Source: Bacteroidota bacterium
Lineage (GTDB): Bacteria; Bacteroidota; Bacteroidia; 2-12-FULL-35-15
Direction: 5' to 3'
Length of the DNA stretch: 64,000 bases
Assembly (NCBI GenBank): GCA_016722565.1
Contig: JADKIU010000002.1
Span: forward strand, 372,001-436,000
Translations under genes and position numbers: made by a program
The notes under the pieces: generated by a model
Told to the model about the DNA's origin: nothing
What the model saw: only the letters and a program-made list of their open reading frames with translations
Database searches by the model: none
Shown: piece after piece, positions 25,343 to 32,846 of the stretch
Layout: each line of letters begins with the position of its first letter
Numbering within the stretch: position 1 is the first letter of the stretch

Positions 25343-25371
25343 GGCGTTCTAGAAATGGAACGCCTTTTTTT
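25343..25371. terminator. terminator between convergent T9SS gene and ispH
   Basis: GGCGTTC (25343-25349) pairs with GAACGCC (25358-25364) around an 8-base loop, followed by seven T. An AC-rich A-run precedes it, so weak function on the minus strand is also possible. Confidence 0.9.
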
Positions 25372-25391
25372 ATTGGTTGTAAATAATCAGT

Positions 25392-26612
25392 TTAGTTCAA
25401 GCCACCAATCACTTCATCTATTTTTTTAGCAGATGGGAAATACGAAATAATCTTCTGTAAAACTTCATCCACAATCGAGTCAGGGCAGGAGGCACCACTC
25501 GTAAGGATGATATCAATGACATTCTTCTCCGGAATAAAATCAAGGCTGTGCAAGTGTTTCTGATGTGAAAAATCGAAATGGTGGATTTCATTTATAGAAA
25601 CGATTTCTTTTGCAGAAGAAATAAAATACGTTGGAAGTTTTTCTTCACATAATTCCACAATGTGTGAAGTGTTGGAGCTGTTGTATCCACCAACAACAAT
25701 TGCAATGTCGGCCTTATTTTTTAACAAACCATAGGTTGCTTCTTGATTTTCGTTGGTTGCATAACACAGTGTGTCTCGTGTATCCGCAAAATGATTCTTT
25801 AAGTCGGCATCTCCAAACTTCTGGACCATAATGCTTTTAAAATAATCGGCAATTTCTTGTGTTTCGGTTGCCAACATGGTTGTTTGATTGATTACACCTA
25901 CGCGTTCAAGATGTTTTGTTGGGTCAAAATTGTCAGAGTGTTTGCCTTTGAATACCTTATTAAATGCATCGATGTCAATATTTCCTAAAATATATTCTCC
26001 AAGCACTCTGGATTCAACGATGTCTTTTACGATGATAGAAGGAGCATTTTGTTCACTTCGTGAATATGTTGCTCTGGTTTCTTCATGGTTAAATTTACCG
26101 TGAATAATAATACTGTATTTATCCTCGCCTAATTTCTCCGACTTTTTCCACACACGTTCTACAAATGGACAAGTGGTATCGTATTTTCGGACTTCGATGC
26201 CTAATCGGTTTAATTCCTTTTCAATCGTTAATGTGGTTCCAAAGGCAGGAATAATCACAATGTCGCTCGCATTTAACGCATCGAAAGGAATAATTTGATT
26301 GCCGGAGGTATCCATCAAAAATTTCACTCCACGGTTTAATAAATCGTTGTTTACATCCGGGTTATGAATCATTTGACTCAATAAGTATATTTTTTTATCG
26401 GGATTTTCTTCAATGGCTTTGTAAGAAATTTCAATCGCATTTTCAACACCATAACAAAAACCAAAATGTCGAGCAATGTGAAAACGCACCGGACCAAAAT
26501 CCAAAAGGGTAGGGGTAAAATCCTTTTTACGTGGATCGTTTATTTTACGAATCTCTTTTACTTTTGAAATAACAGGACTTTTATAAAAATCGGGAATGTT
26601 AAAGTTTTTCAT
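25392..26612 (-). CDS. ispH: 4-hydroxy-3-methylbut-2-enyl diphosphate reductase
   Basis: This is the last enzyme of the MEP isoprenoid pathway, reducing HMBPP to IPP and DMAPP with a [4Fe-4S] cluster. The 406-residue length is the long form found in Bacteroidota and cyanobacteria, not the 310-residue E. coli form. Cluster cysteines are visible in FGFCYGVENAIE (about residue 53), TTCPFVERVW (about 150) and SGASCPDSIVDE (about 375), together with active-site segments HNPDVNNDL, HGKFNHEETRAT, GVINQTTMLATET and VVGGYNSSNT. It is cytoplasmic. A TAATTTTG promoter element lies 7 bases upstream of the ATG. Confidence 0.96.
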   Translation of the reverse strand: MKNFNIPDFYKSPVISKVKEIRKINDPRKKDFTPTLLDFGPVRFHIARHFGFCYGVENAIEISYKAIEENPDKKIYLLSQMIHNPDVNNDLLNRGVKFLMDTSGNQIIPFDALNASDIVIIPAFGTTLTIEKELNRLGIEVRKYDTTCPFVERVWKKSEKLGEDKYSIIIHGKFNHEETRATYSRSEQNAPSIIVKDIVESRVLGEYILGNIDIDAFNKVFKGKHSDNFDPTKHLERVGVINQTTMLATETQEIADYFKSIMVQKFGDADLKNHFADTRDTLCYATNENQEATYGLLKNKADIAIVVGGYNSSNTSHIVELCEEKLPTYFISSAKEIVSINEIHHFDFSHQKHLHSLDFIPEKNVIDIILTSGASCPDSIVDEVLQKIISYFPSAKKIDEVIGGLN

Positions 26613-26619
26613 TGCGCAA

Positions 26620-26627
26620 CAAAATTA
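26620..26627 (-). promoter_or_regulatory. TAATTTTG element before ispH
   Basis: An exact TAnnTTTG match on the minus strand ends 7 bases upstream of the ispH ATG, predicting a very short 5' leader. It lies in the 22-base gap after the FAD-protein gene. Confidence 0.4.
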
Positions 26628-26634
26628 CGGATTT

Positions 26635-27984
26635 CTATTTAATAGAATTAATAATTTGTTTGGCAATATGTTCTGTTTGTATTCGAATATCCGGAATGGC
26701 TGTTGTTTCCCAAAATAAGCCACGAAGCATGGAGCCAAGGGCATACAAATCTTTAGAGACTTCTTGGTTGTTTTGTAAAACTTCACCATTGATTGTTGCT
26801 TGTATACCCATTTTTAATGGATCTGAAAGAATCATTTTTTTGCTCAATAAATTCATGATTAGCTGATCTTGCAAATCGTTGTAATTCGTTTGCGGACCTG
26901 TACAATTCACAACTGTTCCCACATTTAATTCACGAATAACCGACTGCTTTCTCAATTGAATGGTTACTGAAATATTCCCGCTTTGTTCCTGCAGATTGTC
27001 AATTCGTCCTCCTATCACCTCCATTTGTCCGGATGTTTGGAGTTGATTCATCTCCTCATATGTTTTAATAGGCAAGCGGTGGCGCACAACACCCCAGATA
27101 TGTCGCAAGTGTGAAATAAACTGTTGTTTATCTTTCTCTGATAAATGCAGCCAGATCTGCTGAGCATTCGGACGTAAAGAATCGATCACCGCTCTCCAGG
27201 TAATATTCTCTTTGGCTGCTTTGCGGATATGTTTTCGAATCGTTTTGTAGATGTCGAGTAATGACTTATTTTCTAACTCCGAATAGAAATCAGGATAGGT
27301 TTCAAGAGGGCCATGAGCAACAGGAGTGTAGCCTCTCGGTGAAACAACATAGATTGTTTTTTGGAAATCGATTTTCTTTAAACTTAAAATACAATCAACC
27401 ATTGTTAATCCTGTGCCAATCAGCAATATATTTTTATCAGTAGCTATGTTATTTAGATAATCGTTTGTCCACGGATTTTGAAAATAACGATTGCTTTTAT
27501 AAAAAGCAGGCGACTTTAATTTGGGAGAAGCGGGAAGAAAATTTCCCAATGCTAAAACGATTTTATCCGCAAAAACCGAATTGTTGGTGTTTAATAGAAT
27601 CTCATAGTGATTCTTTGATTTTTGTATGTCGATTGCTCTGGCATCAATCACTTCCAGTTGTTGGTTGCTTTGATATTTTTCAACGAGTTCGAGCAGGTAG
27701 TTTCCATATACTTTGCGTGGGACAAATTCATTGGTCGGATTTGTTGAATAGCCTTTTGAGATCAACCAATCAGAAAAGTGGTTGGGCTTATTTTTAAATG
27801 CACTCATTCGTCCTGCAGGAACATTTAACAGATGCTCCGATTCGTTGGTGCTGTATGCAATTCCCAAACCGAGTGGAGGCCCTGAATGAATAATTTTCAC
27901 CCGAACCGTTTTGCTCCTCTCAAGCAATTGTATTGCTGTGAATGTTCCGCTCCAGCCACCGCCAATAACAACAATTGTTTTCAT
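26635..27984 (-). CDS. FAD/NAD(P)-binding domain-containing protein
   Basis: The 449-residue protein begins MKTIVVIGGGWSGTFTAIQL, a Rossmann GxGxxG dinucleotide-binding motif. The following IIHSGPPLGLGIAYS and HLLNVPAGRMSAF are characteristic of the PF13454-type FAD/NAD(P)-binding family. A second glycine motif, NILLIGTGLTMVDCIL, near residue 190 and a late ALGSMLRGLFWETTAIPDIR complete the pattern. Such proteins are predicted flavin oxidoreductases, but their substrates are unknown. The longer frame begins with TTG at 27990, two codons upstream; ATG 27984 is preferred. It lies just upstream of ispH on the same strand with a 22-base gap, though ispH may have its own promoter. A near-consensus TAATTTTA lies 7 bases upstream. 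Confidence 0.85.
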   Translation of the reverse strand: MKTIVVIGGGWSGTFTAIQLLERSKTVRVKIIHSGPPLGLGIAYSTNESEHLLNVPAGRMSAFKNKPNHFSDWLISKGYSTNPTNEFVPRKVYGNYLLELVEKYQSNQQLEVIDARAIDIQKSKNHYEILLNTNNSVFADKIVLALGNFLPASPKLKSPAFYKSNRYFQNPWTNDYLNNIATDKNILLIGTGLTMVDCILSLKKIDFQKTIYVVSPRGYTPVAHGPLETYPDFYSELENKSLLDIYKTIRKHIRKAAKENITWRAVIDSLRPNAQQIWLHLSEKDKQQFISHLRHIWGVVRHRLPIKTYEEMNQLQTSGQMEVIGGRIDNLQEQSGNISVTIQLRKQSVIRELNVGTVVNCTGPQTNYNDLQDQLIMNLLSKKMILSDPLKMGIQATINGEVLQNNQEVSKDLYALGSMLRGLFWETTAIPDIRIQTEHIAKQIINSIK

Positions 27985-28099
27985 CTGCAAGTAAAATTAG
28001 GAACTTACCATCTGATTTCAGATAATTTTTGTCTGTTTTATCAACAATTAATTGTGAATGCATTGTTGTTTGAACCCCAACAAATTTAAGATTACTCAG

Positions 28100-28107
28100 T
28101 AATTTTG
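28100..28107 (+). promoter_or_regulatory. TAATTTTG element before surE
   Basis: An exact TAnnTTTG match ends 5 bases before the surE ATG, predicting a near-leaderless transcript for the surE-lpxB operon. A TTTG at 28069-28072 is 27 bases upstream, longer than usual. Confidence 0.4.
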
Positions 28108-28112
28108 TAGGA

Positions 28113-28886
28113 ATGAAAACAAAACGTCCTTTAATACTCGTTACCAACGATGATGGTATTACTGCTCCAGGAATTGCTTCCTTAATTGAAGTGGTGAAGA
28201 CCATCGGTGATGTGGTGGTGGTGGCACCCGACAAGCCACAATCAGGCATGGGGCATGCAATTACCATCAATGCCACCTTGCGCATTCACAAAGTAAATAT
28301 TTACGGTGTAAAAGAAGAGTACAGCTGTACCGGTACTCCAGTAGATTGTGTCAAAATTGCCATCAATAAAATTTTAAAACGCAAACCGGATATAGTGGTG
28401 TCAGGAATCAACCATGGATCAAATATGTCCATCAACGTTATTTATTCCGGAACAATGTCGGCTGCTGTTGAAGGTGCTATTGAAGGCGTTCCTTCAGTAG
28501 GTTTTTCATTGCTGAATGAATCCATTGATGCTGATTTTACAGCCGCAAAAAAGATTGTAAAAACAATCGTAAATCAAGTCCTTGAAAATGGAATGCCTAA
28601 AGGTGTTTGTTTAAACGTAAATATTCCGAAAGTAAAATACGATTTGATTAAAGGAATAAAAGTATGCCGACAAGCACGAGCAAACTGGATTGAAGAGCTG
28701 GACGAACGAAAAGATCCTAGCGGGAAAACCTATTTTTGGCTCACCGGCCGATTTGATAACTATGATAAAGGGAAAAAAGATACGGACGTATGGGCATTGG
28801 AAAATCAATACGTTTCGATTGTTCCTACTCAGTTTGATATGACCGCACACCATTCGATTAAAGAAATTGAAAAGTGGAAACTTTAA
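28113..28886 (+). CDS. surE: 5'/3'-nucleotidase SurE
   Basis: The 257-residue metal-dependent phosphatase acts on nucleoside monophosphates and is associated with stress and stationary-phase survival. Signature residues are visible: LVTNDDGITAPGI with the Asp-Asp metal ligands at about 12-13, PDKPQSGMGHAITI, SCTGTPVDCVKIAI, and SGINHGSNMS with the NHGxN metal-binding Asn. It is cytoplasmic. The gene leads a same-strand run with a small membrane protein, lpxB and a SpoIID-domain gene; surE-lpxB linkage is frequent in Bacteroidota from memory. Confidence 0.96.
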   Translation: MKTKRPLILVTNDDGITAPGIASLIEVVKTIGDVVVVAPDKPQSGMGHAITINATLRIHKVNIYGVKEEYSCTGTPVDCVKIAINKILKRKPDIVVSGINHGSNMSINVIYSGTMSAAVEGAIEGVPSVGFSLLNESIDADFTAAKKIVKTIVNQVLENGMPKGVCLNVNIPKVKYDLIKGIKVCRQARANWIEELDERKDPSGKTYFWLTGRFDNYDKGKKDTDVWALENQYVSIVPTQFDMTAHHSIKEIEKWKL

Positions 28887-28896
28887 ATTAAATAAA

Positions 28897-29172
28897 ATGA
28901 AAAATTTTAATTGGAATCAAACATGGGTAGGGTTGGTGTTGGGCATCTTAACACCCATCATCGTTTACACGATCTATTATTTTTTCGTGTACGATTCCGG
29001 AATCAAAAAAATAAATGTGAGCTTGTGCATCGCTGCGAACTTAATACCTTTTTATGTATATCAACGCAGAGATAAATACAATGGTTTAAAAGGTGTTTTG
29101 ATTTCTACATTGGCTTGGGCCGGTATTATTTTTTGCTTGACCTTTTTTACCAACTACTTACGCATCGGATAA
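28897..29172 (+). CDS. small membrane protein between surE and lpxB
   Basis: The 91-residue protein has three predicted hydrophobic helices: about 10-28 (VGLVLGILTPIIVYTIYYFF), 41-53 and 66-84 (GVLISTLAWAGIIFCLTFF), with the second helix short. The frame opens at 28867 inside surE, but the ATG at 28897, 10 bases after the surE stop, gives the natural start MKNFNWNQTW. Its stop codon abuts the lpxB ATG with no gap, so translation is probably coupled. I do not recognise a family; the position between surE and lpxB suggests a role at the inner membrane near lipid A synthesis, but this is inference. Confidence 0.7.
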   Translation: MKNFNWNQTWVGLVLGILTPIIVYTIYYFFVYDSGIKKINVSLCIAANLIPFYVYQRRDKYNGLKGVLISTLAWAGIIFCLTFFTNYLRIG

Positions 29173-30273
29173 ATGAACTACTACATCATAGCAGGCGAAG
29201 CGTCAGGGGATTTACATGCTTCCAATTTAATGAAATCCTTAAAAGTGTTGGATACAGCTGCTCAGTTTCGTTGTTGGGGAGGCGATTTAATGCAAAAGCA
29301 AGGTGGCGAAATTGTGAAACATTACCGCGATTTAGCGTTCATGGGATTTACAGAAGTCCTGATGAATATTCGCACCATCTTTAAAAATATTGATTTATGT
29401 AAAAAAGATATCTTAGAACATCGTCCGGATGTATTAATCCTTGTGGATTATCCCGGATTCAATCTGCGCATTGCGGAGTTTGCAAAAGCAAACAATATTA
29501 AAGTGTTTTATTATATCTCTCCACAAATTTGGGCTTGGAAACAATCACGTGTACATAAAATCAAAAAGATTGTAGACAAAATGTTTGTGATTCTTCCCTT
29601 CGAAAAAGAATTTTACAGCCGTTTTGATTACCCTGTTGATTTTGTTGGACATCCTTTGTTGGACGCTGTAGATAATTATTCGAGTGAATCAAGCGAATTG
29701 GGAATTGTGACCGATAAACCGATTATTGCGATTTTACCGGGAAGTAGGAAACAAGAAATTTCTACATTATTACCTTTGATGTTATCGATGCGAAAATTTT
29801 ATCCGAACTACCAATTTGTGGTGGCGGGCGCTCCTTCGCAAACTCCGGAATATTATCAAACCTTTTTTCCGGATAAGGATGTGAAAATTGTTTTTGGAAA
29901 AACCTATCAATTGCTTCAAAAATCTGAAGCAGCATTGGTGGCTTCAGGAACAGCAACCCTTGAAACTGCTTTGTTTGGCGTACCTGAAGTGGTGTGTTAC
30001 ATTGCCGGAAAAATCTCATATATAATTGCCAAACAATTGATAAAAGTAAAATACATTTCCTTGGTGAACCTCATTATGGACAAAGAGATTGTTCGAGAGT
30101 TGATTCAAGACGATTTGAATGAACAAAATTTGAAATTGGAATTGGATAAACTTCTAATACCCGAAACACGAAACAAACTTCTGGCTGATTATGCCGAACT
30201 AAAAACCAAATTAGGCGGTTTGGGTGCATCACAAAAAACAGCGCAGTTGATGATCAATTATTTGAAACAGTAA
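29173..30273 (+). CDS. lpxB: lipid-A-disaccharide synthase
   Basis: LpxB, a GT19-family enzyme, joins UDP-diacylglucosamine and lipid X to give the lipid A disaccharide on the cytoplasmic face of the inner membrane. The 366-residue protein opens MNYYIIAGEASGDLHASNLM, the LpxB hallmark (GEASGD). Other conserved segments are FRCWGGDLMQKQG, LVDYPGFNLRIAEFAK, YYISPQIWAWKQSRVHKIK, GHPLLDAV, ILPGSRKQEI and SGTATLETALFGVP. The start abuts the upstream stop codon and its own stop overlaps the next ATG (TAATG), indicating tight translational coupling in the operon. Confidence 0.96.
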   Translation: MNYYIIAGEASGDLHASNLMKSLKVLDTAAQFRCWGGDLMQKQGGEIVKHYRDLAFMGFTEVLMNIRTIFKNIDLCKKDILEHRPDVLILVDYPGFNLRIAEFAKANNIKVFYYISPQIWAWKQSRVHKIKKIVDKMFVILPFEKEFYSRFDYPVDFVGHPLLDAVDNYSSESSELGIVTDKPIIAILPGSRKQEISTLLPLMLSMRKFYPNYQFVVAGAPSQTPEYYQTFFPDKDVKIVFGKTYQLLQKSEAALVASGTATLETALFGVPEVVCYIAGKISYIIAKQLIKVKYISLVNLIMDKEIVRELIQDDLNEQNLKLELDKLLIPETRNKLLADYAELKTKLGGLGASQKTAQLMINYLKQ

Positions 30274-31445
30274 TGCAAATGAAAAAACTACTTTTATTCC
30301 TTTCTTGCTTTTCTGTTTTTATCTCTACGCATGCGGCTGTAATTAATGTTCGAATCCTGACCACCAAAGTGATTCAATCCTTTATCTTTTCTCCAATAAA
30401 CGGTACCTATGATGTTTATGGTGATGGCGTATTGCTTTTAAATAGTGATACTCCTGGAATTTTTCAACTCACCATCGAAAAGGATTCCATTATTTTAAAA
30501 ACATTTGAACATACCATCGGTAAATATGCTTCCCTCAAAATGCTTTCGAAACAACCTGGTGGTGCATTTAAAATTAAATCCGTTGTTCCGGAGGGAAAAG
30601 TACGAACCTATGAAGATGATGTAACCATTCACTTAACGTCTGATAAAAAGCAGTTTTTGCTCATCAACAAAGTAGACATTGAAAAATACATTGGTGGAGT
30701 AGTGGAGTCAGAATCCGGAAAACGAACCAGTTTAGAATATTATAAGTTGCAATCGATTTTATGCAGAACCTATTTATTGGCACACATCACTCGCCATGTC
30801 CCGGAAGGCTTTCAGGTATGTGACGATGTGCATTGTCAAGCTTATTTGAGCCGTACAACCGATGCAGACATTCAAAAAGGAGTGAACGATACAAAAGGTT
30901 TAGTTGTAGTGGACAATGATTTAAATTTAATTACAGCTGCCTTTCATTCCAATTGTGGCGGACAAACCGTGGCTTCACAAGATGTTTGGGCAATGTCAAC
31001 CTCGTACTTAAAATCGGTGAAGGATACATTTTGTATGTCGCAAACCCATGCGCATTGGAAACGCAGTATTCCCTTGGAAGATTGGAAAGCATACTTACAA
31101 TTAAAACATAAATATCCGGTAGACGATAGTTTGAAGTTAAACAATGCAACCACTTTTTCGCAACCGAATGGAAGAGCGATTTATTTTACAGATAAAGATT
31201 TAAAAATTCCATTGAAAGTAATTCGTGCGGACTTCCAACTGAAATCAACCTACTTTTCCGTAGAACAACAAGGCGAAACGGTTGTGTTTAATGGACGAGG
31301 TTATGGGCATGGAGTTGGTTTGTGTCAGGAGGGAGCCATGCGTATGGCCGGTTTAAATTATTCGTATAAAGAGATCTTAAATTTCTATTATAAAGATGTG
31401 CACTTGGTGGATTTATCTGCTTTGAGTTATTTTCGACAGGAATAA
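30273..31445 (+). CDS. SpoIID/LytB domain-containing protein
   Basis: The 390-residue exported protein has a signal peptide (KKLLLFLSCFSVFISTHAA). The SpoIID domain spans about residues 125-370: LLINKVDIEKYIGGVVESE contains the catalytic-region Glu of SpoIID-type lytic transglycosylases, followed by LEYYKLQSILCRTYLL, a FHSNCGGQTVASQDVW block and the late GYGHGVGLCQEGAMRMA motif. SpoIID trims denuded glycan strands in sporulating bacteria; in Bacteroidota these proteins are presumed periplasmic peptidoglycan enzymes. The ATG overlaps the lpxB stop (TAATG); an alternative ATG lies two codons later. It ends the surE-lpxB operon; a REP-like inverted repeat lies 105 bases further on. Confidence 0.88.
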   Translation: MQMKKLLLFLSCFSVFISTHAAVINVRILTTKVIQSFIFSPINGTYDVYGDGVLLLNSDTPGIFQLTIEKDSIILKTFEHTIGKYASLKMLSKQPGGAFKIKSVVPEGKVRTYEDDVTIHLTSDKKQFLLINKVDIEKYIGGVVESESGKRTSLEYYKLQSILCRTYLLAHITRHVPEGFQVCDDVHCQAYLSRTTDADIQKGVNDTKGLVVVDNDLNLITAAFHSNCGGQTVASQDVWAMSTSYLKSVKDTFCMSQTHAHWKRSIPLEDWKAYLQLKHKYPVDDSLKLNNATTFSQPNGRAIYFTDKDLKIPLKVIRADFQLKSTYFSVEQQGETVVFNGRGYGHGVGLCQEGAMRMAGLNYSYKEILNFYYKDVHLVDLSALSYFRQE

Positions 31446-31550
31446 TTTTCTCTCGAGCGGTTCCACTATGCCAACCGTAATTACTTGCCACGACAAGGGG
31501 GATCCTAGCTAATAGTCTAAATTATCTTTTGAGTTATGGGTATTATGGAG

Positions 31551-31636
31551 CGTCATTGCGAGGAACGAAGCAATCTGTGTTTCAAATAGGACTTATCTTC
31601 ACATCATGATAGATTGCTTCGTTCCTCGCAATGACG
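31551..31636. repeat. REP-like long inverted repeat, copy 1 (perfect)
   Basis: Arms of 26 bases at 31551-31576 and 31611-31636 are perfect reverse complements; the arm begins CGTCATTGCGAGGAACGAAG and continues CAATCT. The 34-base spacer is unrelated to those of the other copies. It lies between the SpoIID-protein gene and the DUF2279 gene. Copies 2 and 3 are at 38505-38580 and 40177-40265. Confidence 0.95.
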
Positions 31637-31667
31637 AACTGAAAGAAAATCTTTCTTATCTTTATTC

Positions 31668-32648
31668 GTGCGATTTACTATTAAATATCTTTTATTACTT
31701 ACTCTTTCAGTTGCTTATCGTAATTCAGTCGGACAAACTGCGCAAGATAGTACGAAGGTACTTCCACCCATTCATGGAGCGAGAACGGTAAATTATGCGG
31801 CAGATTCAAATTCGATTCAACCTTTTTCGAAAAAGCGTTTTGTTCTTGTGGCAGGCGCAGAAACAATATTATACACTGGCTCACTCATTGGCTTAAATGA
31901 ATTATGGTACAAAGACTATCCGCGTTCATCCATGCATTCTTTTGACGATACCAGAGAATGGTTGCAAATGGATAAAGTAGGACATGTAACAACATCTTAT
32001 TACATCGGAAGAGTTGGAACTCAACTTTATAAATGGAGTGGTGTAAAACGCAAAAAAGCCATTTGGTATGGTGGAATGTTAGGCTCTGTTTATCAAAGTA
32101 CAATCGAAGTATTGGATGGATATTCTTCCGAGTGGGGATTTTCATGGGGCGATTTTGCTTCAAATACTGCTGGTTCGTTGTTGTGCATTGGACAAGAATT
32201 GGCGTGGGATGAACAGCGCATTGTATTGAAATTCTCGTTTATGCAAAGCGAATATTCAAAATTTCGCCCGAATGTGTTGGGCAAGAATTTGCAAGAAAAT
32301 ATTTTAAAAGATTATAACGGACAAACGTATTGGCTTTCGGTGAATCTCGCTTCGTTCATGCGCAAAGAAACGAAATTTCCTAAATGGCTAAATGTGGCAG
32401 TTGGTTATGGTGCAAACGGAATGACAGGTGGAGATTTTAATCCTCCGTATACCGATGCCGATGGTTTTCAAATTCGTCACGATCGTTACCGCCAATACTA
32501 TTTATCGTTGGATGTAGACTTAACTCGAATAAAAACAAAATCGAAATTCCTGAATACGGTATTTTATTCAATCGGTTATTTGAAAATTCCGGCACCCGCT
32601 ATTGAGTTTTCTGAAAAAGGTGTAAAGGGAAGTTGGTTGGGGTTTTAA
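31668..32648 (+). CDS. DUF2279 domain-containing protein
   Basis: The 326-residue protein has an N-terminal signal peptide or anchor (FTIKYLLLLTLSVAYRNSVG) and a mature region containing the DUF2279/YfiM-like core: LYTGSLIGLNELWYKDYP, FDDTREWLQMDKVGHVTTSYY (the conserved MDKxGH), YGGMLGSVYQSTIEVLDGYS and WGDFASNTAGSLLCIGQELAW. Such proteins are predicted envelope proteins with several membrane-associated helices; function is unknown. The start is GTG at 31668; a near-consensus TATCTTTA promoter element ends 3 bases upstream, and the right arm of the REP-like repeat ends 31 bases upstream, so no longer start is possible without translating the repeat. Confidence 0.83.
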   Translation: MRFTIKYLLLLTLSVAYRNSVGQTAQDSTKVLPPIHGARTVNYAADSNSIQPFSKKRFVLVAGAETILYTGSLIGLNELWYKDYPRSSMHSFDDTREWLQMDKVGHVTTSYYIGRVGTQLYKWSGVKRKKAIWYGGMLGSVYQSTIEVLDGYSSEWGFSWGDFASNTAGSLLCIGQELAWDEQRIVLKFSFMQSEYSKFRPNVLGKNLQENILKDYNGQTYWLSVNLASFMRKETKFPKWLNVAVGYGANGMTGGDFNPPYTDADGFQIRHDRYRQYYLSLDVDLTRIKTKSKFLNTVFYSIGYLKIPAPAIEFSEKGVKGSWLGF

Positions 32649-32800
32649 GCTATAGCGATTGTATCCTATTATCTATTTTGATTCCATTTCAATATGTTTA
32701 TTTATGTGTAATATTCTAACAATAGAACACACAGGATGTTCGTAAAAAAAATTAACGTAGAGGTCGTGTTGTGTTTTTTTTACACCTGAAAATTGAAAAA

Positions 32801-32828
32801 AAAAAGCAGCGGAATGTCGCTGCTTTTT
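32801..32828. terminator. bidirectional terminator
   Basis: AAAAAGCAGCG (32801-32811) pairs perfectly with CGCTGCTTTTT (32818-32828) around a 6-base loop, with A- and T-runs on both sides. It lies between the convergent DUF2279 and repeat-propeller genes. Confidence 0.93.
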
Positions 32829-32846
32829 CTGGCAAAGAAAAATTTA

